Below are positions 23,257 through 35,929 of a DNA stretch of 64,000 nucleotides, piece by piece; the first letter of the stretch is position 1; each line of letters starts with the position of its first letter. The stretch is from Branchiostoma belcheri (taxonomy: Eukaryota; Chordata; Leptocardii; Amphioxiformes; Branchiostomatidae). The position numbers and the translations under genes were made by a program. A model generated the notes under the pieces. That model saw only the letters and a list, made by a program, of their open reading frames with translations. It ran no database searches and had not been told where the DNA came from. The DNA lies in NCBI RefSeq assembly GCF_001625305.1, contig NW_017803943.1, positions 1,244,862 to 1,308,861 on the forward strand, in the 5' to 3' direction.

Positions 23257-24939
23257 GTTTATGAATATCCTAAAGAGAAGAGAACTTTCTAAGTAGTTTT
23301 ATAACAAGAACAAATGAAGACAACCCGCTGATATTTGCCAAATTTCCTACTATGTTATAAATCACTTTACACTAGTTTAGTTCAACAATCCTTCTTGATA
23401 CAACAATAACTACTAATATGTAAAATATCAAAGGTAACATTAAGTGGGTAGTAGTTATGGTAAATAGACATAGATATTGAGCTATATTGATAGATTTCAC
23501 TTACATTATAGGCTAACATGTAACGTTAAAATGTAATCCTTTTTCTTTCAGTTTCTAAATTGAGTTGTTTTAAAACCTTTTTATACAAAACACATCTTTT
23601 ACCTTTTACATAATCACCTCTTTTATATACAAAACATAAAATAGGAGATACGTATTTATTCACCTTTTAAAAGTCACTGGTTGAAGAATATTCTGTTATA
23701 GAAGAATATAACTGTTGAAAGGATTAAAATATCGTAGATCGCATCTGAAAGTGTTGCCAAGGGCAGACGATACAGATAGAAATTTGATCAAAGGATCCTG
23801 TCAGCTGAACGACTTCTCAAGGTTTAGCACAGATCAAGGTTTCTGAGGCGGTCTCTTATCACAGACGCCAAATGGAGCAGTTTTCCAGCCTTATGAACTG
23901 ATCAGCGCTTACACAGTACTTTGAGCGGTTTATTTTGGTCTTCTGATGTAGACAGAATGAAACATAAAAGCCCGATAACCATCACTGGAGCCTTTTAAAG
24001 ATGGTTTACGTTTCTTGAAGAATTCTTAAGGTATTGCTGTTTTCTTCTTGTGTAACGGAGTGTAACAATGGTACAGTGGACGTGAGGGGATAGGTGCAAA
24101 AATAGAACAGATTCTTCATTGACTTAACAAAAGTACAGGGAGTTTCGCATGGTCTACCAAGATCGAACAAAGCCAGATATGTGTATGAATGAGATCATCC
24201 TACTTACAGAATATATGTATGCTGCAAACCAGGTAAAGAATATGTCAGTGGCAACATTAGAGGTTTAACGATTCTCTATCATGCAGTATCGAAGATTAAA
24301 ACATTCTTTAATGTATTTTCCCCCATTAGTACACTGTATGGATAATTCATAGGAGCTAATGTATTGAACCGAATCAGTTGAACAATCGGACAGAAATTGT
24401 ACAGCTATAGATGACATGAACTTGAGTAATCGGTAGCGAATGGGAGCTGTGCAGTATCCATGGATCGGCTAAAATTGGATTCAAATCACAGACAGGACAT
24501 TTCACAGCCAGGAGACATAACTAACAATGATTTGCGTTGAAGACTAAAGACTGAAGTGCGGTGCAAAGTCCCAGACTACACGCAAATTGGACCCGATGCA
24601 AAACACAGCACATGTACGCTCAAAGACGAAGTACGTTCACGTAACTAAGTCCCTGTGTGCTTAGCGCGCTGCCAATCCGCCAACCACAGAAGACAGATCG
24701 GACCCAGAGGTCTTCCAAACGACTCTTGCATCACAAATGCTTCATCCAACGGTCCAATTAAGCTAAGCCGCTGAACGCGTGGGACAGACTTGAACGTGTA
24801 AGAGATATCCTGGTGTTGATAGTCACAACCATAATCCTTTGCCGTTGGGATGGGGAAGAATACATGTAGAGGACGAATGCCATTTTGTAAAGAAGGTAGA
24901 CTGTATAACAAAAAGAAAGGAACAAGACTTCCCTATTTC
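23257..24939. other. AT-rich DNA, nothing recognised
   Basis: Only a fragment at 23665-23700 (AAGTCACTGGTTGAAGAATATT) is related to the palindrome arm near 3186-3216. No gene signal. Confidence 0.4.
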
Positions 24940-25170
24940 ATACACGTTTAAGTGTATGAAATGCTTAAAAGCACGGTAGAAAAATAAAAATTCCTAGACA
25001 AACCCTCCATCGAAAAACAAATCTGTTCTTTTATCATTTCTACAATGAATAAAAAGCGAAGAGAAGTTGAATTTATGTAACGGTTTTGTATCTGTTAACT
25101 ACATTAGATTCTGTTCATCATGTTTGTTGTGACCTGTACCTGTTAAGGTCGTCATTAAAAAAATAAAATA
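24940..25170 (+). repeat. Dispersed repeat, probable LINE 3' tail (copy 1)
   Basis: GGTAGAAAAATAAAAATTCCTA, CTAGACAAACCCTCCA and AAGCGAAGAGAAGTTGAA are shared in order with 57365-57605. It ends in AAAAAAATAAAATAAA. The A-rich end and open 3' structure suggest a retrotransposon 3' UTR; no protein remains. Confidence 0.55.
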
Positions 25171-25914
25171 AATTCACGGACGGAACGCTACTTATGACAA
25201 AGTGCATTCATCGATGTACAAATGCACACTAAAAATGTAACAGAACTTTTTTTTATTTCTTTATAGTGTACGCCAAATTGTTATTGTATTATTGACCTAT
25301 CTGACAGAGATCGATACGACCTTACATTCTCACATACAGAAGTTATCAGAAGTATCAGGAGATTTTTGTTGTATGACCTTTAACCTGCAACTTCCCATGA
25401 GCCAGACACTATTTCGGCCTTTCTATTTCTTGCGCAAATATTTCGAAAGAGTCGATATTTTTAAAGGCTAACCTGTTTATGTATGACCTATGCTGGAATG
25501 AATTTTGCTCAAACCAGCGCCAGTGCTTGGCTGCTGTTAGAAACACATTTACCACGGCGTCGTTATTTGGGTCATCGGGGATTTGACCTCATGACCTTGA
25601 GAGATTGACCTTTTCTGCGAGTTCCGTTTCAGTTTTGATTTCTGGCCGAATTTGGCTGGCCTAGGCGCAAGGCTGTTTCTTAAGGGTCTACACAGGCCAG
25701 TTCCTCGGCTCAAGGGCCACCCCCCCCCCAAGGAAATTATAATACAGCATCACCCACCATCAATCCAGTACAAAAAGAAGAAACCCGATAAAAAAAGTCT
25801 AAAAACACGTTAAAACAAAGTCAAACCTCTGCTAGGAGGGAAGTTCAGGAAGTCCTGAAATAATATCAGAGAAACCAACTGTCCTAGTCCTCAGGGTCAA
25901 CAAGTAAATCTTTT
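25171..25914. other. Unassigned DNA
   Basis: No gene or repeat recognised. Confidence 0.4.
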
Positions 25915-26073
25915 GTTTAAAGTTAAAACTTTTCGTCCAACACAAAAAGTTCTCTCATCTAGAGCTTTCGACCAGTCACTCTGGTCTTCCTGAGTAGACT
26001 GACCCAGAGTGACTGGTCGAAAGCTCTAGGTGAGAGAATTTTTTGTGTTGGACCAAAAGTTTTAACTTTAAAC
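25915..26073. mobile_element. Long hairpin (70-bp arms)
   Basis: Arms 25915-25984 and 26004-26073 are nearly perfect inverted copies (GTTTAAAGTTAAAACTTTT at the ends, TCGACCAGTCACTCTGG next to the loop) around a 19-nt centre. The structure suggests a fold-back transposon or a recent inverted duplication. Outer TTTAAA at both ends could be a TTAA-type target. Confidence 0.65.
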
Positions 26074-28379
26074 ATGTAACTACCAACGCAGATGAACTTC
26101 CATGAAAGTAAATCTCTTGCAAGGTGTGAAGGGGGAGGGGGGGGGGCGATTCACAGATTGGTCATTTACTGCGTTCCAAGCTAATAGCGCCTCCTTTTTG
26201 TCAGAGCCTGTACTGCTCTTCAAGACTGCTGCGGGAAAGTGTGACAAAATGTTATCTGCAAACCTATATGCTGTGTTGTAATTCATACTCTAAACGAAAT
26301 CATGTTTTCACAACAAATGACTATTTATTGCGTATTTGACATTTGATGCTTGGTTTACATTATCAAGGACTGGAACAGACAGCTGGTGCAATTGTGCAAC
26401 AAAACATCCCTGACATTATAGACTGAATTGCACTCTAAATGAAATCTCGTACGACATGGAATTTTATAACACTGATTTAACCTTGAACTACGGATAGGAC
26501 GTCTTGTAAGGAAATAGAGATGAATATGAATGCGACGTTATCAGTGGCGTAGTACGTAATGCATTATAAACCCTGGAATAAAGAGGGAAATAACATTAAG
26601 GTTTTACATATGTAAAACTTACATAAGAATCTTAAGATGGTATTTCAAAGGTTCTCGCACATTAAGTCGATGGGTAAATCACCAGGATACAATTGGTATA
26701 CTGTGATTCTGTAATATGATAATACACAAATGTCTTTTCTTCGATGCCAACAATCTTGATGAAGATCATTATCGAAGAAGAATATCTTGAGATTGCAAAT
26801 GTACGTATACGTCACAGATTCTCTAAGAATCGGTTGTCACAAATTTCAAATCGAATCAGGAAGACATAACCGCACTCCTCTAGAGCAAACAATCTGCCAG
26901 TTTTGTACTTTAGGTAATATGTAAAGATGGAGCTCTCCTTAAACCTTTACTAAGAACTGTATATGTGATGGTACTTCGCGATAATAATAAAGCTACCACG
27001 TTATATTTCCTGGGAATATAAAATTACTGCGTATATCTGCCTTCAATTCAATTCAGCTGCACTTTGGTATATATTAGGTAGAAATAGATAGGAAAGACAC
27101 AAGTCATACATTTACCAAAGCCATCTTTAACACATTATTCACTATAATGCTGCAGTTTTGCAGGGCAGTGACGATGCAGCAACCGTCCGTTCATAAGTGC
27201 CACCTTACGGAATATTACGGGACAACAGTTTTCTCTATCCATGTCACTTTGATACTAGCGACCTCCGTGACGTCACGGCCAGCGAGTGGTCGGTAAAAAC
27301 GGGTAACCGTTGGCTGGTTTGCCTACCGATAATTTGCATAAGTCCTCAAACAATTTGTTTGTGTATGATGTAAACCAAACCATCGATCGCACGTATTTGG
27401 TTTACCAGCCACTTGTGCAATCTCGTTGTATTACTACTACTAATATACTATATATTAAAGCGGGATGATGTTTTGTTTGTCTTCCAGCTATCGGTGATCG
27501 TATAGTTAGCATTCATAGTATTAGTATGTTTCAATGTTGTTGAGATTTGAGATTTTTAGGTAGGCTTAGACTTGCAAAATTGATCGTTTCCTATTAAATC
27601 GTTCTAATTTCCTGTGACGTTTACGTCCTTGAGGCTATGGGGAGGTAGGTGTTATGCGTGTGCACGTGTGCCGGGTTTGAGGAAGCAGCATTGTTCATGC
27701 CCACATCAGGTTGTCAACTTTCCCGATGATTTTCCAAACGCCCTGCCGCGTGTTTCCGTCGTTGCCACGACGACGTGACGTCACGCGTTCGAGCTCATCC
27801 CAACAACGTCGACGTCATGCCCATATGTGGTCACAGGGAAACTTTGTTGTCAACACCACGTGTTTTCTCACACAATTATCCCCTTCAAAGAAGATGATTA
27901 CTTTCCTGAAATAAAGCAGCTGTGGGTGACTCACTGATCTTACGGGGGGGAGGGGGGTACACCTACTCCCATGTGGGGTTTTGTCGTATCTACAATCCAG
28001 CTTCACGCATATCAGAGCCCACACTTCAGATTTTACATCGGCAATATAAACTGACACTTCTGGTCAGTTTCAGGTGACAGACCCTCGTCTGCACGCCGCT
28101 GATAGTTCTGTGCGTATTCGTGAGGGAGTTCCTAAAAGAACGATATCGCAGGCTTGTTGCAGCATACATATTTTACACCAGCCACTCACTGAAAGGCTTT
28201 CCTCACGTCGGCAAAGACAAGACATTACAAGGTTGGCAGGCAGCTGGATTCTTGGATAACAACAACTCGTGGTTGAGCAAAAATATTCCGCGTTGCCGGT
28301 TGTGCTTTTGCATCTGACTGCGCCAAAACATTTGCACTGGGAGCTTCTACAGATGATTTGTTGACGGTTTAAAGTGACG
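26074..28379. other. Region upstream of the exon at 28380; nothing firm
   Basis: No repeat family assigned apart from a fragment near 26860-26920 shared with 7541-7590. Two perfect TGACGTCA palindromes (CRE-type) lie at 27268-27275 and 27776-27783 in CpG-richer DNA. They might belong to a promoter for the ATG exon at 28380, but that is speculative. Confidence 0.3.
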
Positions 28380-28436
28380 ATGGCGGAGAACGTAGCCTGG
28401 GCACCTACAGAGATGCAGGAGTACCTACTGTCCTTG
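28380..28436 (+). CDS. Possible first coding exon, product not recognised
   Basis: An ATG in good context (GTGACGATGGCG) opens 19 codons, MAENVAWAPTEMQEYLLSL, ending at a strong donor (TTG then gtgagt) in phase 0. There is also an internal acceptor-like cctacag at about 28410. No neighbouring exon was found. It may be an alternative start for a long gene on this strand, or a chance pattern. Confidence 0.35.
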
Positions 28437-29735
28437 GTGAGTCTTACACGTCAGTACGTACTAGCTGTGTTTGGGCTAATGCAACTTGCGTTCGTCATAA
28501 CACAGCAGCCTCACGGCTTGTTTAAGTACTGCCTTAGTCACGCTGTATGTATTTTCCTTTCCGTACTGAAACGTGTCCTTAGTTTCATCAGAACAGGAAG
28601 CACTGCTTCCAACAACATTTAATTTACTTCCTTAACAAAATGATACAGTAACTACAATGTGTCGATATATCATGCTATTGTCAACATACTTCATAATATG
28701 GATTAACAACGCTGATTTTAAAAGCCCTGTACATATTACATATGAAGGTTAGACACCCAGGTAATAAGATACACACGGAATCGTTACTCAAACAACTGGA
28801 TACATTTTGAAAAACAAAACTGTCAGTTGTAAATTTTGAAAATTGACATTTTAAAATCTATCCAGTTACTTGATTAAAAATTTCTTTTTGTATATCATAT
28901 ATACATGTATATATATCATATATAACTTTAGGTAAGAAAATATCTAGAGATCTTGAATGATAAAAAACGTACACAGACAATTTCTGATGCAGCGTCAGTG
29001 AAATGAAATACATTCAGTTCCTTAGGCCAATTCAATTTGTTGGTTCTCGGATTCGCCTATTCATTTTTTTCTGATTTGCAAAAAAAAAATTCTGGTTCTG
29101 AATCAGCTCAAAATGCTTAATGATATATTTTGCCCCAACCGTTGAGAAAAGTCCTTATTACAGTTTTTCCATCTATCAATGCAGTGGTTTGATTAAAAGT
29201 TCAAAATTCATTGTTTAAATATTAACCCAGCCTTTTGTGTTGACCTCATGGCTCCTATTGTAGTATTTGGGGCTATAATAGGATGCCTAGACCTGTTTTT
29301 ATTTTTCGCCCTGTCGCTTCATATTTTTTCTGAAAAAATCCAAGAACCAATAACTTAAATTGGTGTAGCCTTATTTGTATGCAATTAACTGTGGTTTATT
29401 GAGAGGATTATTGGCAGCGCATTTTGACAGGTTTATTTACTAGTTCAACGTGCGAGATACTCAGGAGTGCTGAAAAACAACGTCATGCTGTGTGACATAT
29501 GAATGGGTAGATATGTCATAAATATGCATTAGTCATGATATTACAAACATGGACTTATTACTGCATGGTACAGCTTTCATTCAATTAAGAGGTTGGCATG
29601 ATAATTACATATGCTTGTTTTATTTACCGCTTCGACTGTGACAGATAGATATGTGGCTAGGTGGTACTATAGCTAACTAGCCGACGGCTGTTACAAAAGG
29701 TAGCCTTGGGTGTTAGAAACAAGGAAATATATCGG
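28437..29735. other. AT-rich DNA with a short shared repeat
   Basis: GAAGGTTAGACACCCAGGTAA at about 28745, followed by TAAGATAC, recurs near 48820. It is therefore a fragment of a dispersed repeat. Nothing else is recognised. Confidence 0.4.
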
Positions 29736-29860
29736 CACACACACAGAGAGATTCTACACGAATGAACACACACACACACACACACGTACACACGCACACA
29801 CGCACATACACGTACACACACACATACATACACACACACACACACATACACACACACACA

Positions 29861-29942
<82 letters not shown>

Positions 29943-30165
29943 TACACACAGAGATTTTACACGAATGCACACACACACACACACGTACACACGCACACAA
30001 ACACACATACACGTACAGATGCACACAAACACACATACGTATGCACACACACACACAGCTAATTCACACACATAGACGCATACGCACACACACACACACA
30101 CATACGTACGCACAAACACACAGCTAATACACACGCGTGCACGTACGCACACGAACACACAGTTT
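29736..30165. repeat. Long (CA)n compound microsatellite
   Basis: CA repeats with CATA, CGCA and CGTA interruptions. The interrupting segment AGATTCTACACGAATG (29753) recurs as AGATTTTACACGAATG (29952), and CACAGCTAAT occurs twice near 30053 and 30119. This shows larger duplications within the tract. The long Thr/His or Cys/Val frames are artefacts. Confidence 0.95.
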
Positions 30166-30843
30166 ACTGAGTTTTTTTGTTTGCACGTGCACATCAATAT
30201 TTTACAGTAATCTATAAAATTCACTTTCGATTCAGCAGTCAGCATTCGGATCGTCCTTCTATCATATACATCATGCTTAGGGCGGGTTCCATGCTGATAT
30301 CATGCTTAGTGTAGGGTCCGTACTGTGAGTAGATTCAATGAGTTATTTCTACCGCCCTGATCTCACCATAACTCAGATGGATGCTTCCTGACTCCTATCG
30401 GGGCTGCCGGAGGATAACCTACTGAAGAAGGAAATCTTGATAAATACAAATTGTCCTTCTGTGACAGGACGAACGGTTTGATTAAATGTTCTTTATGCGC
30501 CTGACGTTACGCAATTTGCGGTCTTAATTGCGGACACGCGAAAGGGGTGATTTGTTGAATCACCAGTGTTTAAGGGGTATCAGACCCCTTTCAAATTCGA
30601 TCATCAGCAAATTGATTACTTCCCTTTAACAACACCACACCTTTCGACCAGGATTTTCTACTCTCTAAACCTAGGATAAAGGTAACGTATTGACTAAAGA
30701 AACGAGCATAATGGCATTCAAGCTATGCCTTCTATACCCGCCCTACTTCTACCTACATACTACAGCTTTTGTGGTTATATCCGCACCAGTCTAATTTAAG
30801 TGATAAATTGTTGAAGGATAGCTCCTTATCACTTAAATCCTAT
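30166..30843. other. Unassigned DNA
   Basis: ATGCTTAG...GGGT...CC occurs twice near 30272 and 30304. No gene recognised. Confidence 0.4.
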
Positions 30844-31745
30844 AGGCAAATAATGGTCAACATTGACCCTTAAGTCAGTGCAACTAGTTAATATTCAATC
30901 CTAGCTACATTTACGCCTACATTGTAGTTATCACTGTTCTTGTGGCCATATCTGTCAATTTTTCATACCCAGTATTCCAGTGCCGCATGGCAGTAGGGTA
31001 GGCAAATGATGGTCAACATTGACCCTTAAGTCGGAGCAACCAATTATATTCAGCCCCAGCTACATTTACGCAGTTATCACTGTTCTCGTGGTCATATCTG
31101 TCAATTCGTCATACCGAGTATTCCAGTGCCACATGGCTGTGAAATGATGGTCAACATTGACCATTAAGTCAGTGCAACTAGTTATATTCAATCCCAGCTA
31201 TATTTACGCCTACATTGTAGTTATCACAGTTCATGTGACCATATTTGTCAATGTGTCATACCCAGTATTCCAGTACCACATGGCTGTAGGGTAGGCAAAT
31301 GATGGTCAACATTGACCCTTAAGTCGGTGCAACTAGTTGTATTCAATCCCAGCTACATTTACGCCTACATTGAAGTTATTGTTAGTTCTCATGGTCATAT
31401 CTGTCAATTTGTCATACCCAGTATTCCAGTGCCACATGGCAATAGGGTAGGCAAATGATGGTCAACATTGACCCTTAAGTCGGAGCAACCAATTATATTC
31501 AACCCCAGCTACATTTACGCAGTTATCACTGTTCTCGTGGTCATATCTGTCAATTCGTCATACCGAGTATTCCAGTGCCACATGGCTGTGAAATGATGGT
31601 CAACATTGACCCACCTTAAGTCAGTGCAACTAGTTATATTCAATCCCAGCTACATTTACGCCTACAACTACGCCTGTAGTTCTTGTGGCCATATCTGTCA
31701 ATGTGTCATAACCATTGCCACATTGACCCTTAAAATATGTGCATC
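30844..31745. repeat. Minisatellite, six ~138/156-bp monomers
   Basis: The marker TGGTCAACATTGACC begins monomers at 30854, 31010, 31148, 31303, 31459 and 31597. The spacings are 156, 138, 155, 156 and 138 bp. The monomers at 31010 and 31459 share the same deletions and variants (GGAGCAACCAATTATATTCA, TCATACCGAGTATTCC). The array therefore has a three-monomer, 449-bp higher-order period. It ends in a decayed partial unit near 31745. Confidence 0.9.
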
Positions 31746-32035
31746 TAAAGCCATGGTGCCAGTGTGGTGACACTGGTGATTCTGTGGCTACAGGGCTAGG
31801 ATTGTTTTCGACTCGAATCCATGTGCTGTCAGTACTCTGTATTGTGGCCTTATCAGCAAAACAAGTTGATATATGAAATAGATCCTAAAAATCACTCCCG
31901 AGAGGGAAAATACATGTTATTCTGGTAAATGGTAGTTCTGTTTATTATGGGCACAACTATACCCACAACGGCTCTTTTGTGGCTACCATAACACAACCGC
32001 TGCTTAGAGATAATGCCAGGTGGTTTTGTTTTATT
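31746..32035. other. Unassigned DNA
   Basis: Separates the minisatellite from the TG-bearing repeat. No feature recognised. Confidence 0.4.
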
Positions 32036-32065
32036 ACTTCTACAAGAAGGTTATGTTTTTGGAAG

Positions 32066-32139
<74 letters not shown>

Positions 32140-32290
32140 CGCGCGTGGTTTATCACGATAATTCAAAAAGCTATAGCTGGATTGTCATGAAACTTGTTAT
32201 GTGGGTATGTCTTGTCGAGACCTTGAAAACATTAGATTTTGGACTCCTTAGAGGCTTGTTTCGGTCATCCTCGAAAGATTGGAAGGCTTC
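32036..32290 (+). repeat. Dispersed repeat carrying a (TG)n tract, copy 1
   Basis: AAGAAGGTTATG...GCGTTTGTG precedes about 38 TG units and GCGCGC. It is followed by TGGTTTATCACGATAA and a GTCATGAAACTTG segment. The same order occurs at 39113-39330. This arrangement is known to me from many invertebrate genomes (from memory). The microsatellite is part of the repeat, not independent. Confidence 0.7.
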
Positions 32291-33932
32291 GTTATATGCG
32301 TAGTATTTCATGAAACGAAGGTGTGCATCCGTCTGTCACAGTTAAAGAAGTGAAGTGCAGCGGCCCGACATGGGTGGGTTTTGTCAGCTCTCGTTGCCGC
32401 ATTACGGTTAGGCTGTGACAGACGAGGCGGAGCGAGCGGCTGGCATTTACCGACTGAATCTACCCGGCACCGCGCCTGATACTGATACACGCGTGTAGCC
32501 CGGGTGGGGGGTGGGGGAGCAGTAATACAGTCCCGCTGTTCCAGCCTCGCCAGCCCAAACGTGCACACAAAAGATAAGAGTTAGACTGATGGCGCGCACA
32601 GCTCGCTAAGACTAGGCAGCGACAGCCCAGGTGCGAAGGATTGACACTCAGCTTTACAGACCTGCTTCGTGCTAACAATGTCGCAGCGAGATCCAATATT
32701 CGTCACGAAGGAGACTGAAGGACTCAGAAATGCAGCTGACAAGTCATTACATGAGCTATGAGTTTTAAAATAGAAAAGAAATGGAGAAGTAAGTCTAAGG
32801 AAAGTAAAGGTGGATAGGAGGAAAGGAGTAGGGGAAGGAATGATGAGGAAGGAAGTGGTGCAAAAGAAGACAGTTCCGCAAAGTAAATATGTAAATAAGT
32901 AAATAAGTAATTATGCAAATCTCAAACCTGTGTACACGATGAAACATTATCTTCACGTGACAGACTTGGATGTAAGATAAACCATATAAGCTTTTAAGCT
33001 TACAAACAACTATCTATTATCGATGGAGGATAAAATACAAATTATTTGCCATTGTCCTGATTATAGTACCGAAACAGATAAGATATTCTAAGTAATCACC
33101 AAAATGTTTCCTAGCTTTATTCACCTTTCCAGCCTGCAAAAAACGGCATTTCTATTAACACCTCCCTATTCATATGTCTCGCAAAACACTACACACAGGA
33201 AAGAAATCAAGGAATACTACAGGAAATACAGGATGCCTCCCTCCACACACGAATAGTAGCATGACTTCTTCCATTTTTGGAAAACAGAATACATCTAACA
33301 TCTTCGATTTTCTTTATGTAACGTTACCCAAACGTGCTGAATTCACCTGAAATCACCTTGTCTGATGCAGACATGTCATAAGTCTTCTTATAACATGCGA
33401 CGGGCCCTTTTGAACTTCATGTCTACACTTACAACTTCCAGCTCTTTCCTTGGTCTCTAAGATGTCCTCCTGGCCAGACAGGCTTTTACATCCATGCGAA
33501 GGTCACGACTGCGAATTCGTGCAAATGTTCTTTTTTTTTTACTTTCTGTAGTATTTGTTTTGTAAAAGATCATTGCCTGTCGTCTGCGCAAAAATGCCCC
33601 GTGAATGTAGTTATGAAACTGTGTCTAGTCTAGGCTGAAAGGTATTTACATCATATAGAATGGTTTAGAGTAACTTGAAACTCCTAAATAACATATTCTA
33701 GCGACCTTTTACTCAGAAGACGCGGCATGACTACCTATCTTTTTTATCAAACGTGGGCATATGTTGTCTACCATTTCCCTGTTTGGTCATAAATGTGTGA
33801 CTTTTCTAGATACAATCCGGAAATATTTCACCTGAAATGAAATGTAAGTAAATTGTAAATGTAGTGTAAAATATTGTATGTTAGACTAAACAATTCAAAT
33901 TTTGATTTCTTTCAGTGTAATGGTCCAATTTT
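32291..33932. other. Unassigned DNA with a GC-rich patch
   Basis: Sequence from about 32350 to 32680 is GC- and CpG-rich compared with its flanks and has frames on the minus strand without recognisable domains. It may be a regulatory island or an unrecognised exon. A purine-rich tract follows at 32770-32870. Confidence 0.3.
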
Positions 33933-34221
33933 GCCATGTTGATTTGATTATATGGATGACATCCACGCACGCATGAAGTTTCGTCCGTTTCCAGGGACAA
34001 AAAAATTCGACCATAATATAAGTCGTACAAAGCAGCTGAAAAATGACGAAATGTTTGTCATGAATTGCAAAGGATATTGGAAAATGATACTGATGTCGAA
34101 GGAAGCCCAAGTCAATTCAAAGAAAATATTAAGAAATGAAAATGAAGAATCTACCATCCTCTGTGTGTTTAGTCACATATAATACAATCACTCAAAATGA
34201 AAACAAAACAAGCAACATGGC
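33933..34221 (+). mobile_element. MITE-B, internally deleted copy
   Basis: Left end GCCATGTTGATTTGATTATA, then GGATGACATCCACGCACGCA, and right end AGCAACATGGCC. The right sub-terminal part is lost. Flanking trinucleotides no longer match. Confidence 0.7.
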
Positions 34222-34973
34222 CGTAATTATTTTTTTTCGGAATTTCCAGAAATATTTCTAGAGATTATTTTTAATTTTTTTGCCGCCAAATAAGGTACGT
34301 TTTAGAAATCACGCTTGCAAAGCTAAGTATATTTCCTAGTTACTTAGTTAGTTTTTAGTTACCGGTTGTTTTATAACCCGGGCTCGGTGTGAATGTTGAG
34401 ATAAGCCCGCCTGGGGACCAGATCACCGCGGTGCCGGCTGTCTCTACCTGCCAGCCGTGAGACACGAGATCGTCAGCCAGGCTCAGGTTTATGTGCGCAG
34501 CTCTGCTCAAAGATAAACACAGTCTTGAGTGCCGTATCAAACACGTCTTAAGATTAAGTGCGCGGGGAAAAGGAGTCACGACTAACTGCAAAAACGCTTC
34601 CTTTATTTTATCTCTTTTCCACACATTTTCTTAGCCTGTTAGTATCTCATCATGGTATTTCTCTGCGCTCCCGTGTTTATGTGTTTAACACTTAATGATG
34701 ATAACGAAAATGATTATATAAGTACTCCTTGCATTAAAAACATATTGTCATACGGCACAGCAGTCAAGGGTATGCTCTAAAATGCTTCCTTTACTTTATC
34801 TGTCTTCAAAACATTTTCTCGTTGAGTAGGACTGTACATGTACTAAGGATTTCGTGTAATTGTCACCAGGGTATAACAAAAGTCCCTCTAAGTGGAATTG
34901 ATGTTAAGAGTACAATATTCATATCCACCAGGCGTCATAGGTGCGAATCAAAAATGGTTCCGCTATATGCATG
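34222..34973. other. Unassigned DNA
   Basis: Contains a GC-richer patch at 34375-34560 but no recognisable exon. Confidence 0.4.
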
Positions 34974-35715
34974 TTAGGCCACGTTGATGTGATTATATAA
35001 CTGACATATGTGCGGGCATGGATTTGCGTCTGTTTCCAAAAAAAGGCATTCGACCATACTGTAAATCGTAAAAAAAGGATTGGAAAACGATACTAAAGCC
35101 ATAGAATGCAAAAATCAATTCCAAAGGAATTAAAAAATGTGAAGAAATGAGAATGAAGAGTCTATTATTCGCCATACCATACTCTGTGTGTTAAGTCATT
35201 TGTTTAACCATCATGACCACGTAGAATTCATAATAAAGGATTATTTGCCAAACATTTTTTCTTCTTTTTTTTTTATGACGATTTACCACATTTGTGGAAG
35301 GATTGACATAACAGGTGACAATCACCTCTTCAAAGATGTCAAACCTGAGACCAGACTGTAAGGCTTGAACCACTCACACCGGGAAGGTCCCCTACTCTTT
35401 TCGATAAGTGCGGTGGGTTCTTTAACGTGCGTGGGGTGTGGCTCTCCCAAACACGGGACCTCCATTTAACGTCCTATCCGAGGGACGTCCCTAGCCGAAG
35501 CTAGGTACTCATTTACACCTGAGTGAAGTGAGGAAAGTCGTGTAAAGTGCCTTTCCCAAGGGCACAAGATCGATGACATGGGCAGGGTTCGAACCCACGA
35601 CCTCTCGGGTGTGAGCCGAACGCGCTACCGACTGCGCCACACGACCCCACACGCTCGCATCAGTTTTGGGGCTTCCAGAGGACGTTATCCATATAATCAA
35701 ACCTATATGGCCTTA
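34974..35715 (+). mobile_element. MITE-B with a SINE inserted inside
   Basis: Left end GGCCACGTTGATGTGATTAT and right end TAATCAAACCTATATGGCC, flanked by TTA at 34974-34976 and 35713-35715. Taking out the SINE at 35275-35649 leaves about 361 bp, close to the full-length copies. Confidence 0.8.
35275..35649 (-). mobile_element. tRNA-derived SINE, family 1 (long tail), nested in MITE-B
   Basis: On the minus strand: GGGGTCGTGTGGCGCAGTCG (A box), then GTGGGTTCGAACCC (B box), then GGGAAAGGCACTTTACACGA, then a longer tail. The tail ends near CTTCCACAAATGTGGTAAAT before the A-run. It lies in the right arm of MITE-B, so it is younger than that copy. Confidence 0.85.
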
Positions 35716-35929
35716 GTTCATTTCCTGTAAATTATCCCCATCTATCAGTTATTGGCTGAACTACATGCTGCTGTATTGTTGGTTGACAGAATTTCGAACG
35801 GTTTTGGGGTTTCTTTGTTCATCACTTACAGAACGACGTCAATCATTCTAGTTTTACCACTGTTGATTTGGCCCTGGCAGAGATTGTAAAAAAGTTTGAA
35901 GCCCTCAGTTCCGGTTTAAATCTATCTGG

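Noticed and set aside
27268-27783. Two TGACGTCA palindromes as CREB-regulated promoter sites
   Set aside because: Eight-base matches alone are weak; without a mapped transcription start they are noted only in the region entry.
30844-31745. Regularly spaced repeats resembling a CRISPR array
   Set aside because: The whole 138-156 bp monomers are conserved, with no unique spacers, and the setting is eukaryotic; it is a minisatellite. The 24-bp array at 41671 also has no spacers.
35590-35649. tRNA gene on the minus strand (A and B boxes present); similar at 57755-57825
   Set aside because: The tRNA-like part runs directly into a repeated SINE body present in several copies with target duplications, so it is a SINE head, not a tRNA gene.
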